From: Cohnella sp. OV330
Lineage (GTDB): Bacteria > Bacillota > Bacilli > Paenibacillales > Paenibacillaceae
Assembly (NCBI RefSeq): GCF_900112065.1
Contig: NZ_FOKE01000001.1
Coordinates: 145,468 to 209,467 of the forward strand
Length of the DNA: 64,000 bases
Direction: 5' to 3'
Both the position numbers and the translations under genes were made by a program. A model generated the notes under the pieces. It had not been told where the DNA came from and did not search any database. It was given only the letters and a program-made list of their open reading frames with translations. This document shows positions 1-10,598 of this stretch, one piece after another (position 1 is the first letter of the stretch; the number at the start of each line of letters is the position of its first letter).

Positions 1-84
1 ATAGCGGCTCCTGAGTCCGGGGGTTAGATAAACGAACAGGGGGAAACGAACGAGGGTAGCGAACGAGGAAGCGCCGCAACGCGC

Positions 85-147
85 AAAGAAACCGCCCCTT
101 GCATAACGGCTGCGCGTCGCAGCCGTTTGCAAAGAAACGGTTTCTTT
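85..147. terminator. Nested inverted repeats after the beta-helix gene
   Basis: A 10-bp stem (AACGGCTGCG, 3-nt loop, complement; 105-127) lies inside an outer pair (AAAGAAACCG at 85-94 and its complement near 138-147), followed by a 17-bp palindrome at 131-147. It sits just past the stop codon of the gene ending at 164 on the minus strand, so transcription termination is the natural reading, although the T-rich tract is short. The preceding 84 bases hold only short CGAAC-type repeats. Confidence 0.5.
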
Positions 148-163
148 CTAAGTACGGGTTGCT

Positions 164-3100
164 TTACTTCGTCACCTGCACGAGCAGACTATCGCTCGAC
201 GTCGCGCCGGCCGCATTGGCGAGCTCCGCGCGGTATTCGTAACTGCCCGGCGCCCGGCCGGAGACCGAAGTCTTCGCGGCTTGCGCGGACGGCGTGCCGG
301 CGGTCAGCTGTTGCGTATCGATCAGCTCGCCGTTCTCGTACAAGCGGTACGTCCCGCCGTTCGTGCCCCACCACATGTTCATCGACACGTCGTAGCTGCC
401 GTCGCCGTCCCAGTTGTTCGCGGACAGCACCGGCTTGCCCGGCTTCGCGTCCTTGACGGTGACGGTGAGCGTCTCGCTCGTCGTTTTTCCCTTCGCATTG
501 ATCAGCTCGGCCCGATAGCGATATGTGCCGTCGGTCCGCCCCGAGATCGCCGTGACGGCCGATTGCGCCGCCGGCGACGCGTTCGCGAGCGATTGCGTAT
601 CGATGAGCACGTCGTTCTCGTACAGCTTGTAGACGGTGCCGTTCTCGCCGTACCAAAGGTTCATCGTGATCTTGTAGTCGCCGTCGAGCAAGCCCGTGTC
701 GTACCCGTTGTCGCTCGACAGCGCCGGCTTGTCGGGCAGTCCAGGCCCTTCGGTAGCTTCCTCGCCCTTGATCTGCTCCGCAGTCAGCGTCAAGGTGCCG
801 AATGCCGCGATCTTGCCCTCGGCATCGATCTCGTAGACCGCGATCGCGCTGCCCTCGGCGGCGGCGAGATCGCTGCCCGCGACGTAGTCCGCCGAGCCTG
901 CCGGCGCCGCGCCGCCCAGATCCGGCGCCGTCGGCAGCTCCGCCGCCGTCGCATAGACGGCCGCCTTCAGCGCATGGCCCGCCGGCAGCGCGCCCGCCGC
1001 CAGCCGCGTCGTGCCCGCGGCCGTTCCCGGCGCCGCCGTCACGCTAAGCGCGGCCGCCGGATACGGCGCGATGTCGGCAGCGGCGAGCTGCCGCGAGCCG
1101 AACCGCGCGATCTTGCCCGTCGCCGTCGACGTCTCGTAGACGCCGACATAAGCGCCGGCCGCTGCCGCGGGCAGCTCCAGCGCGGTCCCGCTCGCAAGCG
1201 GGACCGCGCCGCCCGGCAGCGTCGCGCTGCCCAGCTTCGGCGTCGCGAGCGGCGCCGCCGAGACGACCAAGTGCAGGCTGTTCGCCGCATCCGAAGCGAC
1301 GGCGGTCACCTGAACAGAACCCGGCGCGCTGCCGGGCGCCACCGCAAGCGGCGAAGCGAGCGCCGGTGCAGGCTCCTGCGGCAAGACCGAGAAACGGACG
1401 TCGTCGAACAGCAGGTAGCTGAATCCGCTGGCGTAGAAGCCTACCTTGCCCGACGGGCGGTAGCCAGGGTCGGTGGCGTCCAGCCGGAGCGCCCCGTTCA
1501 CATACACTTTGAGATGTCCGCCCTCGGCAATGACTTTCACGTCATACGTCGTATCGGCCGCGAGATCCCAACCAGTCTGAGGCGCCGTTTTCAGCACGGC
1601 CCAGCTGCCGTTGTACAGCACCCAATCCGACGTGCCGTCCGCCTTCATCTTGTAGCCGATCCGGGTCGAAGCGGCCGCGTCCTGCCGGTCGAAGATGTAC
1701 AGCGTGCCTCCGCCCGACGGCAGCGTAGGCGGCGTCCGGAGCTTGAACTCGAGCATATAATCCGAAAATGTCTTATCCAGCAGTCCGGTCGCGCCGTTCA
1801 AAATCTTGTACCAGCGGTTCCCGTTCGCATCCAGATAGATGCTGCGGTTCGGGTCGACGGGCCATCCGTTGCCGCCCGATTCGAAGTTCGTGAAATGCAT
1901 GACGTTCGACACGATGACCTGAACGGCCGCCGTCGCATTCGCGTTTTCGACCGAGGTCGCCGTGATCGTCGCCTCGCCCTCGCTCACGGCGGCGACTACG
2001 CCGTTCGCATTCACGGTCGCCACCGACGAATCGATGGACGTCCAGGTCAATCCCTGGTTCGCCGCGTTAACCGGATCGAAAGTCACGGTCAGCTGCTTCG
2101 TCTGTCCGGCCGTCACGCGCACCGGATTTTCCGTCGGGATGACGCCGGACACGTCGGTCGTCGATGCCTTGAACTGGATGTCGTCGAACATCATGTTCGT
2201 GACGTTGTTGACGTAGAAGCCGACCTTGCCGCTCGCGTTGTGCCCCGGGTCCGTGCCTTTCATCCGGAACGCGCCGTTTACGTAGACGCTGTAATCCGCG
2301 CCCTTGACGAGCGCTTTGATGTCGTACGTCGTATTCGGCAGCAGATCCTGGCCGGGCAGCTTCACTTCCTTCAGCACCGCCCAGGCGGAGTTGTACAGGA
2401 GCCAGGACGACGTGCCGTCCTCCCGCACTTTGTAGCCGATCCGCGTCGAGCCGCTGCCCACCTGCTTGTCGAAGATGTACAGCGTCGCGAAGGCCGGCAT
2501 GACCTCGGGCGTCTTCAGCTTAAAGGTCAGCTCGTAATCGGTAAAATCCTTGTTGATGAGCGTCGACGCGTTGTTCAGCAGCTTATACCACCGGTTGTCG
2601 TCGACCTTGACGATCGAACGGTTCGCGTCCTGCGGCCACAGGCCCGAGCCGTTCTCGAAGTCCGTCCGGTCCATGACGCCGTCGCCGGCCTCGACGTGAA
2701 CCGACGCGACCGCCGTCAGGTTCGGGTAGACGGCCGAAGCGACCGTGATCGTCGTATCGCCGACCGACTGCCCCGTGACGACGCCCGCAGCGCTGACCGT
2801 GGCGATCGACGGATCGGCGGATACGAACGTAAGCGCCGCGTTGCTTGCATTCCACGGCACGACCGCCGTCTGCAGCTTCACCGACTTGAAGCGGTCGACG
2901 GCGATGTCGTCGTTGTACACCGCGACGCCGGTCACCGGGAATTCGTGCGGACCCGCGGTCGTTCCCGGTGTTCCTGACGTGCCGATATCGCCGAACGGAA
3001 TTTGAGGGAAGCCCGGAATCTGCGTATAGGCCGGCGCGTTCGCCGCAAGCGTCAGGTCGCCGCCCGCGAGGTTGACGAAGCCGGGATCGGTCGTCGTCAC

Positions 3101-5152
3101 CCAGTTGTTCGCATACTGGACGAGGTTGAACTTGTCGTATGCGCCGTACACATTGGTAGTCACGCTCCGGGTCATCGTCGGATTGTAGACGATGTTGCCC
3201 TGGAATGTATTGGTATCCGGATAATAGCGATTTTCGTCAAAGAACGCGGCCAGCTCCGGATACTTGGTCAGGTACGGCGTGCCGACGAAATCGTTGTTCG
3301 CGGCGAACAGCGCCTGCCACTTCGGCATGTAGTTTTTCGCGATCTGACCGTCCGGGCTGTCGCCCAGATAGATATCCGCGTAATCGTACGGCACCTTCGC
3401 GTCGACGAAAATGTTGTTCCGCGAGAGAATATGCGCGCCGCCGTTGTTCTTGATGGCGGAGTTGCCCATCTTGTAGAACACGTTCTCCTCGATTTTGAGC
3501 CCCATCGTGAAATTGTCGGGATAAATGCCCTCGACGCCGGCTTTGCTCGTGCCGATGTCGTGGAAGTAGTTGCGCCGGATGACGGTACCCCGCTGCTGCG
3601 GCGTCTCGCCCGCGTTCATGTAGATCGCGCCAAGATCGGAGAAGCTTTTGCACACGTCGTAAATCTCGTTGTACTCGATCAGATGGTCGTTGCCGAAGAC
3701 CAGCACGCCCGGGTGGGGCGCGTCGTGCAGCTCGTTGTGCGACATCCGGTTGCCGACGCCCGACAGGATGACGCCGGGATTGTACGCCTTGTGATAATAG
3801 GCGAAGTCGTGAATATGCGAGTTTTCGACGTAGTTGTTGCCCGGCGCGAGCGTCGTTTTGTTGCCGCCGCTCAGCGTGACCGCGGTGCCGCCGATATGGT
3901 GGATATGGGACCCCACGATACCGAGATCGGTGCCCGGCGCGCCGTCGAAGATGTTGTAGAAAAACCGGCTCTGCGTATTGATCAGCACGCCGCTGTTCGT
4001 GAAGTTGCGGATCTCGCTGTTCACGATGCGCACGTGGCTGCCGCCGACGATGACGGCCGCCGAGTCCCTTCCGTTTTGGAGAATAAGCTCCTTGAAGTCG
4101 ATATAAGAAGCGTCGATCGAATTGATCATCGGCGTCTTCAACATCGTTACCGTGATCTCGGGATTCGCGGTCTTAAACTCGGCGTTCGGCAAATAGTAAA
4201 GCTTGCCTGCGCCGCGGTCGATGTAATACTCGCCCGGCACGTCGATCTCCTCGAGCAGGTTTTGCGCGAAGTGGAAATCCGGGTACCAGTTCTTGTACAG
4301 GCCGCTCATCTCGCCGTATCGCAGGGTGATCGTCTTGTTCGTCGTGTCGATCGCGGCGATCTTGTTGTACGACCATTCCCAGCTGTAGCCGAAAATGCCG
4401 TCCAGCCAGATGTCGTCCGCTTGCGTCCAATACTGCGGACGGTCGTACGTATACGTGAACGTGCCGCCGCGCTGCTGCAGGTCCGCGTCCTTGCGCGTCG
4501 GCCCCATGTCGATGATGTCGCCCATCTGGACCGTGCCTTCGTTCGGCCAGCGGGCGAGCGTCATGCCTTGGCCGTTCACGTACAGTTCCATCGGAGGCAC
4601 CTGGCTCAGGTCGTTGGCCAGATAGTAGCCGTGACGGCTCATCACCCCGTAGTCGGTAATGCCGAGCGCGGCGAGGTCGATCTGCAGCACCTTCGATCTC
4701 GCGTCCTGGCTGATGATCCGGTTCAGCACCGCGCTGTCTGTCACCGGCACGAACCCGCTTTTCGGAATGTCGCGGCCGCCCGACAGGCGGACCGTCTCCC
4801 CGGGATACGCCATGTACGTGATCGTCTTGCCGGCTTCGCCCGAGTCGTCCGCGCCGAGCTCGAAGCTCGACGTCCGCTCGTATAGCCCTTCTCTAAGGTA
4901 GACGGTGACGCCGCCGTCCGGCAGGCCGCCGTCTTCTTTCATGTCCCGGATAGCGTCGCGCGCTTTCTCCAGCGTCTTGAAGGGCGCGGCGATCGTGCCG
5001 GCATTGGCGTCGCTGCCGTTCGTCGCGACGTACAGCACGGCACCGGCATCGGGCGCCTCGTCGGTCGCAGCGGATACTTGCATCATCGGAAAAGCGCAGA
5101 ATAGTACCATCAAGCCTGCAAGCCAAGCCGTCATCCGTCTCTTCATGAGCAT
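164..5152 (-). CDS. Giant secreted right-handed beta-helix protein with Big2 and ChiA-N-like modules
   Basis: 1662 residues. A signal peptide ([20 protein letters not shown], predicted cleavage after VSA) precedes a parallel beta-helix/pectate-lyase-like region (about 35-720) that opens with the [13 protein letters not shown] motif seen in secreted polysaccharide lyases and hydrolases. Next come a bacterial Ig-like (Big2) domain (about 735-820), a concanavalin-like jelly-roll module, a second Big2 and a second jelly roll (the two jelly rolls are clear internal duplicates), an Ala/Pro-rich stretch, and two C-terminal repeats like the N-terminal domain of chitinase A. An AAGGAGAG ribosome binding site precedes the ATG. 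It lies downstream of a sugar importer, which suggests carbohydrate breakdown outside the cell. No SLH domain or sortase signal is visible. The substrate cannot be read from sequence. Confidence 0.85.
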   Translation of the reverse strand: MLMKRRMTAWLAGLMVLFCAFPMMQVSAATDEAPDAGAVLYVATNGSDANAGTIAAPFKTLEKARDAIRDMKEDGGLPDGGVTVYLREGLYERTSSFELGADDSGEAGKTITYMAYPGETVRLSGGRDIPKSGFVPVTDSAVLNRIISQDARSKVLQIDLAALGITDYGVMSRHGYYLANDLSQVPPMELYVNGQGMTLARWPNEGTVQMGDIIDMGPTRKDADLQQRGGTFTYTYDRPQYWTQADDIWLDGIFGYSWEWSYNKIAAIDTTNKTITLRYGEMSGLYKNWYPDFHFAQNLLEEIDVPGEYYIDRGAGKLYYLPNAEFKTANPEITVTMLKTPMINSIDASYIDFKELILQNGRDSAAVIVGGSHVRIVNSEIRNFTNSGVLINTQSRFFYNIFDGAPGTDLGIVGSHIHHIGGTAVTLSGGNKTTLAPGNNYVENSHIHDFAYYHKAYNPGVILSGVGNRMSHNELHDAPHPGVLVFGNDHLIEYNEIYDVCKSFSDLGAIYMNAGETPQQRGTVIRRNYFHDIGTSKAGVEGIYPDNFTMGLKIEENVFYKMGNSAIKNNGGAHILSRNNIFVDAKVPYDYADIYLGDSPDGQIAKNYMPKWQALFAANNDFVGTPYLTKYPELAAFFDENRYYPDTNTFQGNIVYNPTMTRSVTTNVYGAYDKFNLVQYANNWVTTTDPGFVNLAGGDLTLAANAPAYTQIPGFPQIPFGDIGTSGTPGTTAGPHEFPVTGVAVYNDDIAVDRFKSVKLQTAVVPWNASNAALTFVSADPSIATVSAAGVVTGQSVGDTTITVASAVYPNLTAVASVHVEAGDGVMDRTDFENGSGLWPQDANRSIVKVDDNRWYKLLNNASTLINKDFTDYELTFKLKTPEVMPAFATLYIFDKQVGSGSTRIGYKVREDGTSSWLLYNSAWAVLKEVKLPGQDLLPNTTYDIKALVKGADYSVYVNGAFRMKGTDPGHNASGKVGFYVNNVTNMMFDDIQFKASTTDVSGVIPTENPVRVTAGQTKQLTVTFDPVNAANQGLTWTSIDSSVATVNANGVVAAVSEGEATITATSVENANATAAVQVIVSNVMHFTNFESGGNGWPVDPNRSIYLDANGNRWYKILNGATGLLDKTFSDYMLEFKLRTPPTLPSGGGTLYIFDRQDAAASTRIGYKMKADGTSDWVLYNGSWAVLKTAPQTGWDLAADTTYDVKVIAEGGHLKVYVNGALRLDATDPGYRPSGKVGFYASGFSYLLFDDVRFSVLPQEPAPALASPLAVAPGSAPGSVQVTAVASDAANSLHLVVSAAPLATPKLGSATLPGGAVPLASGTALELPAAAAGAYVGVYETSTATGKIARFGSRQLAAADIAPYPAAALSVTAAPGTAAGTTRLAAGALPAGHALKAAVYATAAELPTAPDLGGAAPAGSADYVAGSDLAAAEGSAIAVYEIDAEGKIAAFGTLTLTAEQIKGEEATEGPGLPDKPALSSDNGYDTGLLDGDYKITMNLWYGENGTVYKLYENDVLIDTQSLANASPAAQSAVTAISGRTDGTYRYRAELINAKGKTTSETLTVTVKDAKPGKPVLSANNWDGDGSYDVSMNMWWGTNGGTYRLYENGELIDTQQLTAGTPSAQAAKTSVSGRAPGSYEYRAELANAAGATSSDSLLVQVTK

Positions 5153-5238
5153 GCGTTTCCATCTCTCCTTAACGTATGAGTCTGGAACACCGCGCCCGAC
5201 TTCGGCGCCTTTCTCGTTGCCGCGGACCGCTTATGCGA

Positions 5239-6780
5239 TTATTTTTTGAGACCCGACGTCTTCAGGTATTCCTCGAATTGCTTGGTAACCTCTGCGACGT
5301 ACTTTTCCTCGCCGGCTTCCTTCAGCTTCTCGTACAGGCCCGGCCACGTCTTGTCGAAGTCGAGCGTACCGGTCTGGATGCCTTTCTTGTATTCGCCCCA
5401 TACCGCGTTCAAGTTGGCGATCTCGGTGACGACGGGCTCGGAGTTGAACTTGAAGCCGCCGACCGGGTTCAATTCGGCCGTTTCGTTGATTTTCTTCGTT
5501 TGCTCCCACACGTCCTTCGGCTGGCCTTCCTTCAGGTAGCTGTTGAACACGTTGCCGAAAATGAAGTCCATGTTCGGACGGTACTTGGAATCTTCCTTCG
5601 GCGCGATGAAGCCTTCCGCGCTCTTCGTATAGTGCTCGCCTTCGATGCCGTTGCTGATCAGGTTGTAGAGCTCGGCGTCGCTGTTCATCAGGTTGATGAG
5701 CATCATCGCGCGCTCCGGATTTTTGGACGTGCGGCTGATCGACAGGTTCGTCGTCGCGGAGTAGCCGTTCGTGAACCAGTCGCTGATCGGCACGATGACG
5801 ACGTCGTTGCCGCCGTTGCGTCCTTTGACCTCGGCTTCAACGCCCGGCTTCAGGACGTTGTTGAATTGGACCGCGATCTGGCCCTTCGCCTCGTAGTCGG
5901 CCATCTTGGCCGTCGCCGCGTCTTTGTAGATGTAGCCGGCTTTGTACCACTTGCTCGCGAGTCTGAAGGTGTTCAGCTCTTCCTCCGGATAGCGGTACAG
6001 CTTGTAGCTCGGGTCGCCCGACTTGATGAAGAAGTGGTCGTCGAGACCCGGCACGCCCCAATACGTCGCGTCGTGCAGCGCGGTGTTGTAGTAGCCGTTG
6101 AACGGGATGATGTCCGGCTCGCCCTGCTTGATCTTCTCGAGGAAAGGCTCGATGTCTTCCATCTTCTTGATGGAGGCCGTGTCGAGCTGGTACTTGTCGG
6201 CGAAGCGCTTCTGGATGATGAAGCCGTAACGCGAGCCGTTGATCTGCTGGTTGGCGACGCCGTAGATCATGCCGTCGACCGTGAGGCCGTCCCACATGTA
6301 CTGCGGCATGTCCGCCTTCAGCGCCGGCGCGTATTGCTCGATCAGATCGTCGAGCGGCTGCAGCGCGCCTTTGCGGACGAGCTCCTCCGGCTTGATCAGG
6401 TAGCCGGTCCACATGATGTCGAACGACTCGCTGGCGGCCAGCACGGTGTTCATCTTTTGCACGTAGTCGCCCAGTGCAACCGGTTTCAGTTTGACGGTCG
6501 CGTTGATTTTCTCTTTGACGATCTTGTTGACCGCGTCTTCGACCTTCTGCTGGTCCGGCTGCATTTGGTTGAGCGGATAGTACCACGTCAGCTCGACCGG
6601 CTTGAGCTCGGATCCGCTCGATGCCGTCGCCGCCGCGCTGGACGCGGCGGGAGACGAACCGCTCGCGCTTGGCGAAGCGGCGGCGTTGCCCCCGTTATTG
6701 TTGTTGTTGCCGCAAGCCGCCAGCGCGGTTGCGGTCAGCAGCGCAAGCGCCGCCGTGGTGCCGATTTTTCTTTTCAGCAT
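5239..6780 (-). CDS. lipO: Extracellular solute-binding lipoprotein (LipO-like, DUF3502 type)
   Basis: 513 residues. The signal peptide ends in a lipobox (TALAAC), followed by an Asn/Gly- and Ser/Ala-rich tether and a family-1 oligosaccharide-binding fold. The C-terminal part resembles DUF3502, found in LipO-type proteins of Bacillus and Paenibacillus. It should be a membrane-tethered receptor handing oligosaccharides to the two permeases encoded directly upstream (39-bp gap). A strong AGGAGGT site precedes the ATG. No ATPase is encoded here, as is usual for these importers, which use a shared MsmX-type ATPase. The ligand is unknown. Confidence 0.88.
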   Translation of the reverse strand: MLKRKIGTTAALALLTATALAACGNNNNNGGNAAASPSASGSSPAASSAAATASSGSELKPVELTWYYPLNQMQPDQQKVEDAVNKIVKEKINATVKLKPVALGDYVQKMNTVLAASESFDIMWTGYLIKPEELVRKGALQPLDDLIEQYAPALKADMPQYMWDGLTVDGMIYGVANQQINGSRYGFIIQKRFADKYQLDTASIKKMEDIEPFLEKIKQGEPDIIPFNGYYNTALHDATYWGVPGLDDHFFIKSGDPSYKLYRYPEEELNTFRLASKWYKAGYIYKDAATAKMADYEAKGQIAVQFNNVLKPGVEAEVKGRNGGNDVVIVPISDWFTNGYSATTNLSISRTSKNPERAMMLINLMNSDAELYNLISNGIEGEHYTKSAEGFIAPKEDSKYRPNMDFIFGNVFNSYLKEGQPKDVWEQTKKINETAELNPVGGFKFNSEPVVTEIANLNAVWGEYKKGIQTGTLDFDKTWPGLYEKLKEAGEEKYVAEVTKQFEEYLKTSGLKK

Positions 6781-6819
6781 TCCTGTGACCTCCTAGTTTT
6801 TTGCTCTGATTCAAATATG

Positions 6820-7704
6820 TTAACCCTTGAGGGAGCCAACCGTAAGTCCTTTGACGAAAAAACGCTGGAAGAACGGGAATACGATGAGCATCGGCCCGCC
6901 CGCCAGAACGGCGATCGCCATCCGCGCGGAGTTGTTCGGGAAATGCGACAGATCGATGCCCAGCTGCTGGGCGAAGTCCGAGTTGGCCGTGATGAACTCG
7001 ATGCTGTTCAGCGTCCGCACCAGCAGCAGCTGCAGCGGCACCTTGTTCGGATCGTCGATGTACAGCATGGCGTTGAACCATTCGTTCCAGTAGGCGAATG
7101 CGATGAGCAGTCCCATCGTGGCCAGGGCCGGCGTCGACAGCGGTAGGATGATGCGGAAGAAGATCTTGAACTCCCGCGCCCCGTCGATCTTGGCCGACTC
7201 GATCACCTCGAACGGCAGCTTCGACAGGAACCCTTTCATCACCATGATGTTGAACGGCGACAGCAGGACGGGCAGGATGAGCGCCAGCAGACTGTCCTTC
7301 AGATGCAAATACTGCGTGACCAAAATGTAAGAAGGAACGAGTCCTCCGCTGAACAGCATGGTGAAGAAAACGTAGAACGTGGTCATCCGGTTGTACCGGT
7401 AATCCGGACGGGAGACGACGTAGGCGGTCATTGCGGTAATCAATAGGCTGACGATCGTTCCGACGACCGTGACCAGCAGCGTCACCTCGTAAGCCCGGAA
7501 CAGAATGACCGGCGAGTCGAGCATGTACCGGTAGGCATTGAGGCTGAATACGCTTGGCCAAAATTGATAGCCGTGCTGCGTCAGCGCCTGTTCGTCCGTG
7601 AGGGACACGGCGACGACGAGCAGGAACGGCAGGATCATCGCGACAGATAGGATGACGAAGAACAGGTGGATAAACGTGCGCGGGATCGGACTTGCTTGCT
7701 GCAT
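6820..7704 (-). CDS. lplC: Sugar ABC transporter permease, LplC/YtcP type
   Basis: 294 residues with about six membrane segments and the inner-membrane permease (MalG-like) EAA loop near ESAKIDGAREFKIFF. It forms the channel with the LplB-like protein encoded 13 bp upstream. Its ribosome binding site, TAAGGAGG, overlaps the TAA stop of that gene, so translation is probably coupled. The protein ends in GSLKG, common in this family. Length is normal. Confidence 0.9.
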   Translation of the reverse strand: MQQASPIPRTFIHLFFVILSVAMILPFLLVVAVSLTDEQALTQHGYQFWPSVFSLNAYRYMLDSPVILFRAYEVTLLVTVVGTIVSLLITAMTAYVVSRPDYRYNRMTTFYVFFTMLFSGGLVPSYILVTQYLHLKDSLLALILPVLLSPFNIMVMKGFLSKLPFEVIESAKIDGAREFKIFFRIILPLSTPALATMGLLIAFAYWNEWFNAMLYIDDPNKVPLQLLLVRTLNSIEFITANSDFAQQLGIDLSHFPNNSARMAIAVLAGGPMLIVFPFFQRFFVKGLTVGSLKG

Positions 7705-7717
7705 CTGCGATTCCTCC

Positions 7718-8740
7718 TTACCACATCGAGTGATCCGGGTTGATTTTGCGTACGATGCCGTTCGCGACGAGCACCAGGATGAAGCCGACGACCGACTGAT
7801 AGAACCCTACCGCGGCCGACATACTCACGTTCCCGACCTCGCGAAGCGCCCGGTAGACGTAGGTGTCGATGACGTCCGTGGAGGAGAACAGGAAACCCGA
7901 GTTGTTCGGAATGAAGTAGTGCAGTCCGAAGTCGCCTCGGAACATGCCGCCGATCGACAGAATGAGCATGATGATAATAAGCGGCGTCAGCAGCGGCACG
8001 GTGATTTTTAGCGCCATCTGCGCCTTGGTCGCGCCGTCGATCCGCGCGGCTTCGTAATAATCCCCGCTGATGCCCATGATGCCCGCGAAGTAGATGAGCG
8101 TCGTGAAGCCGATCGCTTTCCATAGGTGAACGACGATCAGGATGACCGGCCAAGGTCCCGAATCCTGGTACCAGCTGACCGGCTCGAACCCGAGGGAGAT
8201 CAGCATCCGGTTGATGAAGCCGTCCGAATGATTCAGGAACGCGTAGGCGATGTAGCCCACGAGCACCCAGGACAAGAAGTGAGGCAGGAACAGGGCCGTC
8301 TGATAAAACTTCGTATACTTCGCCTTCAGCTCGTTCATCAGCACCGCCAGGAACAGGGCGCCCAGCGTCGTGATCAGCATGTAGCCGGCGTTGTACAGCA
8401 CGGTGTTGCGCGTGATTCGCCAGGCGGTATCCGTCGTGAACAAGAATCGGAAATTGTCCAGGCCGACCCACTTGCTCCCGAACATCCCGAGATCGTAACG
8501 ATAATTTTTGAAGGCGATGATCAGCCCGACCATCGGCAGGTACGCGAAGATCAGCTTGTACAAGAGTCCGGGCAGCGACAGCAGGAACAGCTCCCGGTTG
8601 TTTTTGAAATGCTTGAGCTCTCTTCTTAAGAAAGACTTGCGCTTCGGCTTGTTGGCGATGCCGATCGGCGGTGATTCCGCATCTGCTAATGCGCTTGGAC
8701 GGCTCTGGTCGCTTAGGGCGACCGATGCTTTGTTCGGCAT
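7718..8740 (-). CDS. lplB: Sugar ABC transporter permease, LplB type
   Basis: 340 residues from the ATG at 8740 (MPNKASVALSD), chosen because GGAAGGAG lies just upstream. A longer open frame back to 9007 has a low-complexity N-terminus (REAREAREG) and is unlikely to be translated. About six membrane segments and an EAA loop (EAARIDGATKAQMALKI) mark it as a MalF-like permease. It is the first gene of a lplB-lplC-lipO operon. Confidence 0.9.
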   Translation of the reverse strand: MPNKASVALSDQSRPSALADAESPPIGIANKPKRKSFLRRELKHFKNNRELFLLSLPGLLYKLIFAYLPMVGLIIAFKNYRYDLGMFGSKWVGLDNFRFLFTTDTAWRITRNTVLYNAGYMLITTLGALFLAVLMNELKAKYTKFYQTALFLPHFLSWVLVGYIAYAFLNHSDGFINRMLISLGFEPVSWYQDSGPWPVILIVVHLWKAIGFTTLIYFAGIMGISGDYYEAARIDGATKAQMALKITVPLLTPLIIIMLILSIGGMFRGDFGLHYFIPNNSGFLFSSTDVIDTYVYRALREVGNVSMSAAVGFYQSVVGFILVLVANGIVRKINPDHSMW

Positions 8741-9040
8741 GACGAATGCTCCTTCCCTTGCTTCCCGTGCTTCTCTTGCTGCCCGTGTTGCTCCGGCTTG
8801 CAGGTCTAACGATAGCGCAGGGGGCTGCGGAGACGGTACTGTACATATGCAGGATTCCTGTAAACGCGGGCTGTACGTATGCCAGAATGCTGTAACGGCG
8901 CGGCTCGCGGGCTGTACAGGTGCAGTACAGGTTTGTGCAGGCGCGGCGGCCGGCCGGCTCCATGACGAAAGAGGCCAGCCGGAAATCCGGCTGGCCTGGT
9001 GAAGCAATATTCAGTTGCGGCTTGGGGCTAGCGGCCCCAA
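8741..9040. promoter_or_regulatory. Upstream region of the lplB operon with imperfect direct repeats
   Basis: No gene. Two imperfect 25-bp direct repeats (8839-8863 and 8871-8895, about 19 of 25 positions the same) start 32 bp apart; on the operon strand each begins TTACAG and ends GTACAG. A third GTACAG-ending element is at about 8912-8930. They lie 100-190 bp ahead of the lplB start, where a regulator could bind. I see no convincing -35/-10 pair. The 36-nt box found at other promoters in this window is absent. Confidence 0.35.
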
Positions 9041-9472
9041 GTGACGTCCACGAGCGTTACTTCGCCCCGCCGACCATCGATTGCATCCAACGTAACGTTC
9101 ACGAGCGTCTCTTCGCCCCCTGACCTTCCGGTATCCCGAAAGTAACGTTCATGAGTGCCTCTTTGTCCCGCCGACCATCGATTGCGTCCAAAGTAACGTT
9201 CACGAGCGTCTCTTCGCCCCCTGACCTTCCGGTATCCCGAAAGTACCGTCCGTGGGTGCCTCTTTGTCCCGCCGACCATCGATTGCATCCAACGTAACGT
9301 TCACGAGCGTCTCTTCGCCCCCTGACCTTCCGGTATCCCGAAAGTAACGTTCATGAGTGCCTCTTTGTCCCGCCGACCATCGATTGCGTCCAAAGTAACG
9401 TTCACGAGCGTCTCTTCGCCCCCTGACCTTCCCGTATCCCGAAAGTAACGTCCGTGGGAGTTACTTTGCCCC
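9041..9472. repeat. Intergenic tandem array, alternating 51/50-bp half units
   Basis: Nine half units start with GTAACGTTCACGAG or a variant, at about 9041, 9092, 9142, 9193, 9243, 9294, 9344, 9395 and 9445. Two kinds alternate, one containing GACCATCGATTGC and one containing GACCTTCCGGTATCC, so the true period is 101 bp. The first and last copies are the most divergent. Frames inside the array have neither start nor coding signals. It lies between the racemase operon and the lplB operon. Confidence 0.9.
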
Positions 9473-9506
9473 GACGACACGCCGCCACCGAGCGGCGTAA
9501 GCCACG

Positions 9507-10598
9507 TCAATCCAGGCTGCGATCGTCCAACCCGAGCGGCAGCGGCTCGGGTCTCTCGCACGTGCTCTTCATGACGTAATGCCTGCCTTCCGCGGCCGCG
9601 TCATGGATGCCGTGCATCGCCTCCAGCACATGGTAGGCGAGCTCGCCGCTCGCGCGGTGCCGGCGCCCGGTCAGGATCGCCTTGACCATGTCCGCGGCCC
9701 CGATGCCGCGGGCGTTCTCGTCCTTGCCGTGCGTGAGCGGCATGGCCGACCAAGCGTCGGCGCCGGCGCGCCTCACGGAGACGGGACCGCCGAACGTGTT
9801 CGGATCCGGCACGAGCAGCGTGCCCTGGCTGCCGTACACCTCGATGCGCGGCAGCACGGTACCGCCTTTGACGTCGAAGGACGTGAGCAGCGTCGCGATC
9901 GGACCGGACGCGAAGTCGATGACGCCCGCCAGATGCGTCGGCGTCTCGACCTTGATGACGTGGCCGTAATTGGCCGGATTCGTCACGACGCGCTCCGGAT
10001 ACGAGATCCGGGCGGAGCCGGTCACGCGCGCGATCGGCCCCAACATGGCGACCAGGGCGGTCAAGTAGTATGGGCCCATATCGAACAACGGACCGCCGCC
10101 GGCCTGGAAGAAGAAGTCCGGGTTCGGATGCCAGCTCTCCGGCCCGCCGCCCAGCATAAAGGCCGTCGCGCCGATCGGCGTGCCGATCCAGCCGTCCTCG
10201 ATCAGCTTGACGCAGGTCTGGATGCCGCCGCCGAGGAACGTGTCCGGCGCGCAGCCGACTTTTAAGCCTTTTCTTTCCGCCAGCTCGAGCAGCCGCAAGC
10301 CTTCCTCCCGCGTAACGGATAGCGGCTTTTCGACATACACGTGCTTGCCTGCTTCAAGCGCCTGCATGCAGACGGAAGCATGCGCTTGCGGAATCGTCAG
10401 ATTGATGACCAATTGAATCTCGGGATCGGAGAGCAATTCTTCTACCGAGCAGCCTCGGACCCCGTGCTCCTCGGCCTTCGCCTTGGCGCGCGCGACGTCC
10501 AGATCGGCGCAGGCGACGACCTCCATCGATTCGAACCTTTTCCCGTTCTGAAAATAAATGCCGCTGATATTTCCCGTGCCGATGATGCCGACCTTCAA
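9507..10598 (-). CDS. Gfo/Idh/MocA-family NAD(P)-dependent oxidoreductase
   Basis: 363 residues. An N-terminal Rossmann fold ([12 protein letters not shown]) is followed by the family's EKP motif (VEKPLS, about 98-103) and a C-terminal alpha/beta dimerisation domain. The start is TTG at 10598, inside a four-base TTGA overlap with the stop of the M20 gene; the glycine-rich loop would otherwise be mispositioned. Members oxidise or reduce sugars, inositols and some amino-acid derivatives, so the substrate is open. It is the last gene of the five-gene operon. A GCCGC-type hairpin without T-run lies just downstream (9479-9498). Confidence 0.85.
   Translation of the reverse strand: MKVGIIGTGNISGIYFQNGKRFESMEVVACADLDVARAKAKAEEHGVRGCSVEELLSDPEIQLVINLTIPQAHASVCMQALEAGKHVYVEKPLSVTREEGLRLLELAERKGLKVGCAPDTFLGGGIQTCVKLIEDGWIGTPIGATAFMLGGGPESWHPNPDFFFQAGGGPLFDMGPYYLTALVAMLGPIARVTGSARISYPERVVTNPANYGHVIKVETPTHLAGVIDFASGPIATLLTSFDVKGGTVLPRIEVYGSQGTLLVPDPNTFGGPVSVRRAGADAWSAMPLTHGKDENARGIGAADMVKAILTGRRHRASGELAYHVLEAMHGIHDAAAEGRHYVMKSTCERPEPLPLGLDDRSLD

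Noticed and set aside
281..2977. 898-residue open frame on the plus strand opposite the beta-helix gene
   Set aside because: Arg/Val/Asp-rich translation without domains; an antisense shadow of a real GC-rich gene. The same holds for the long plus-strand frames at 3002-4885, 5176-7146, 16670-18517, 19151-20704, 26270-28276, 32386-33987 and 57-61 kb.
8741..9007. N-terminal extension of LplB
   Set aside because: Low-complexity and unlike LplB proteins; a strong ribosome site precedes the ATG at 8740.
9028..9561. Two short open frames inside the 9.0-9.5 kb array
   Set aside because: Their periodic peptides (RDTGRSGGEETLVNV) follow the DNA repeat, and there is no ribosome binding site.
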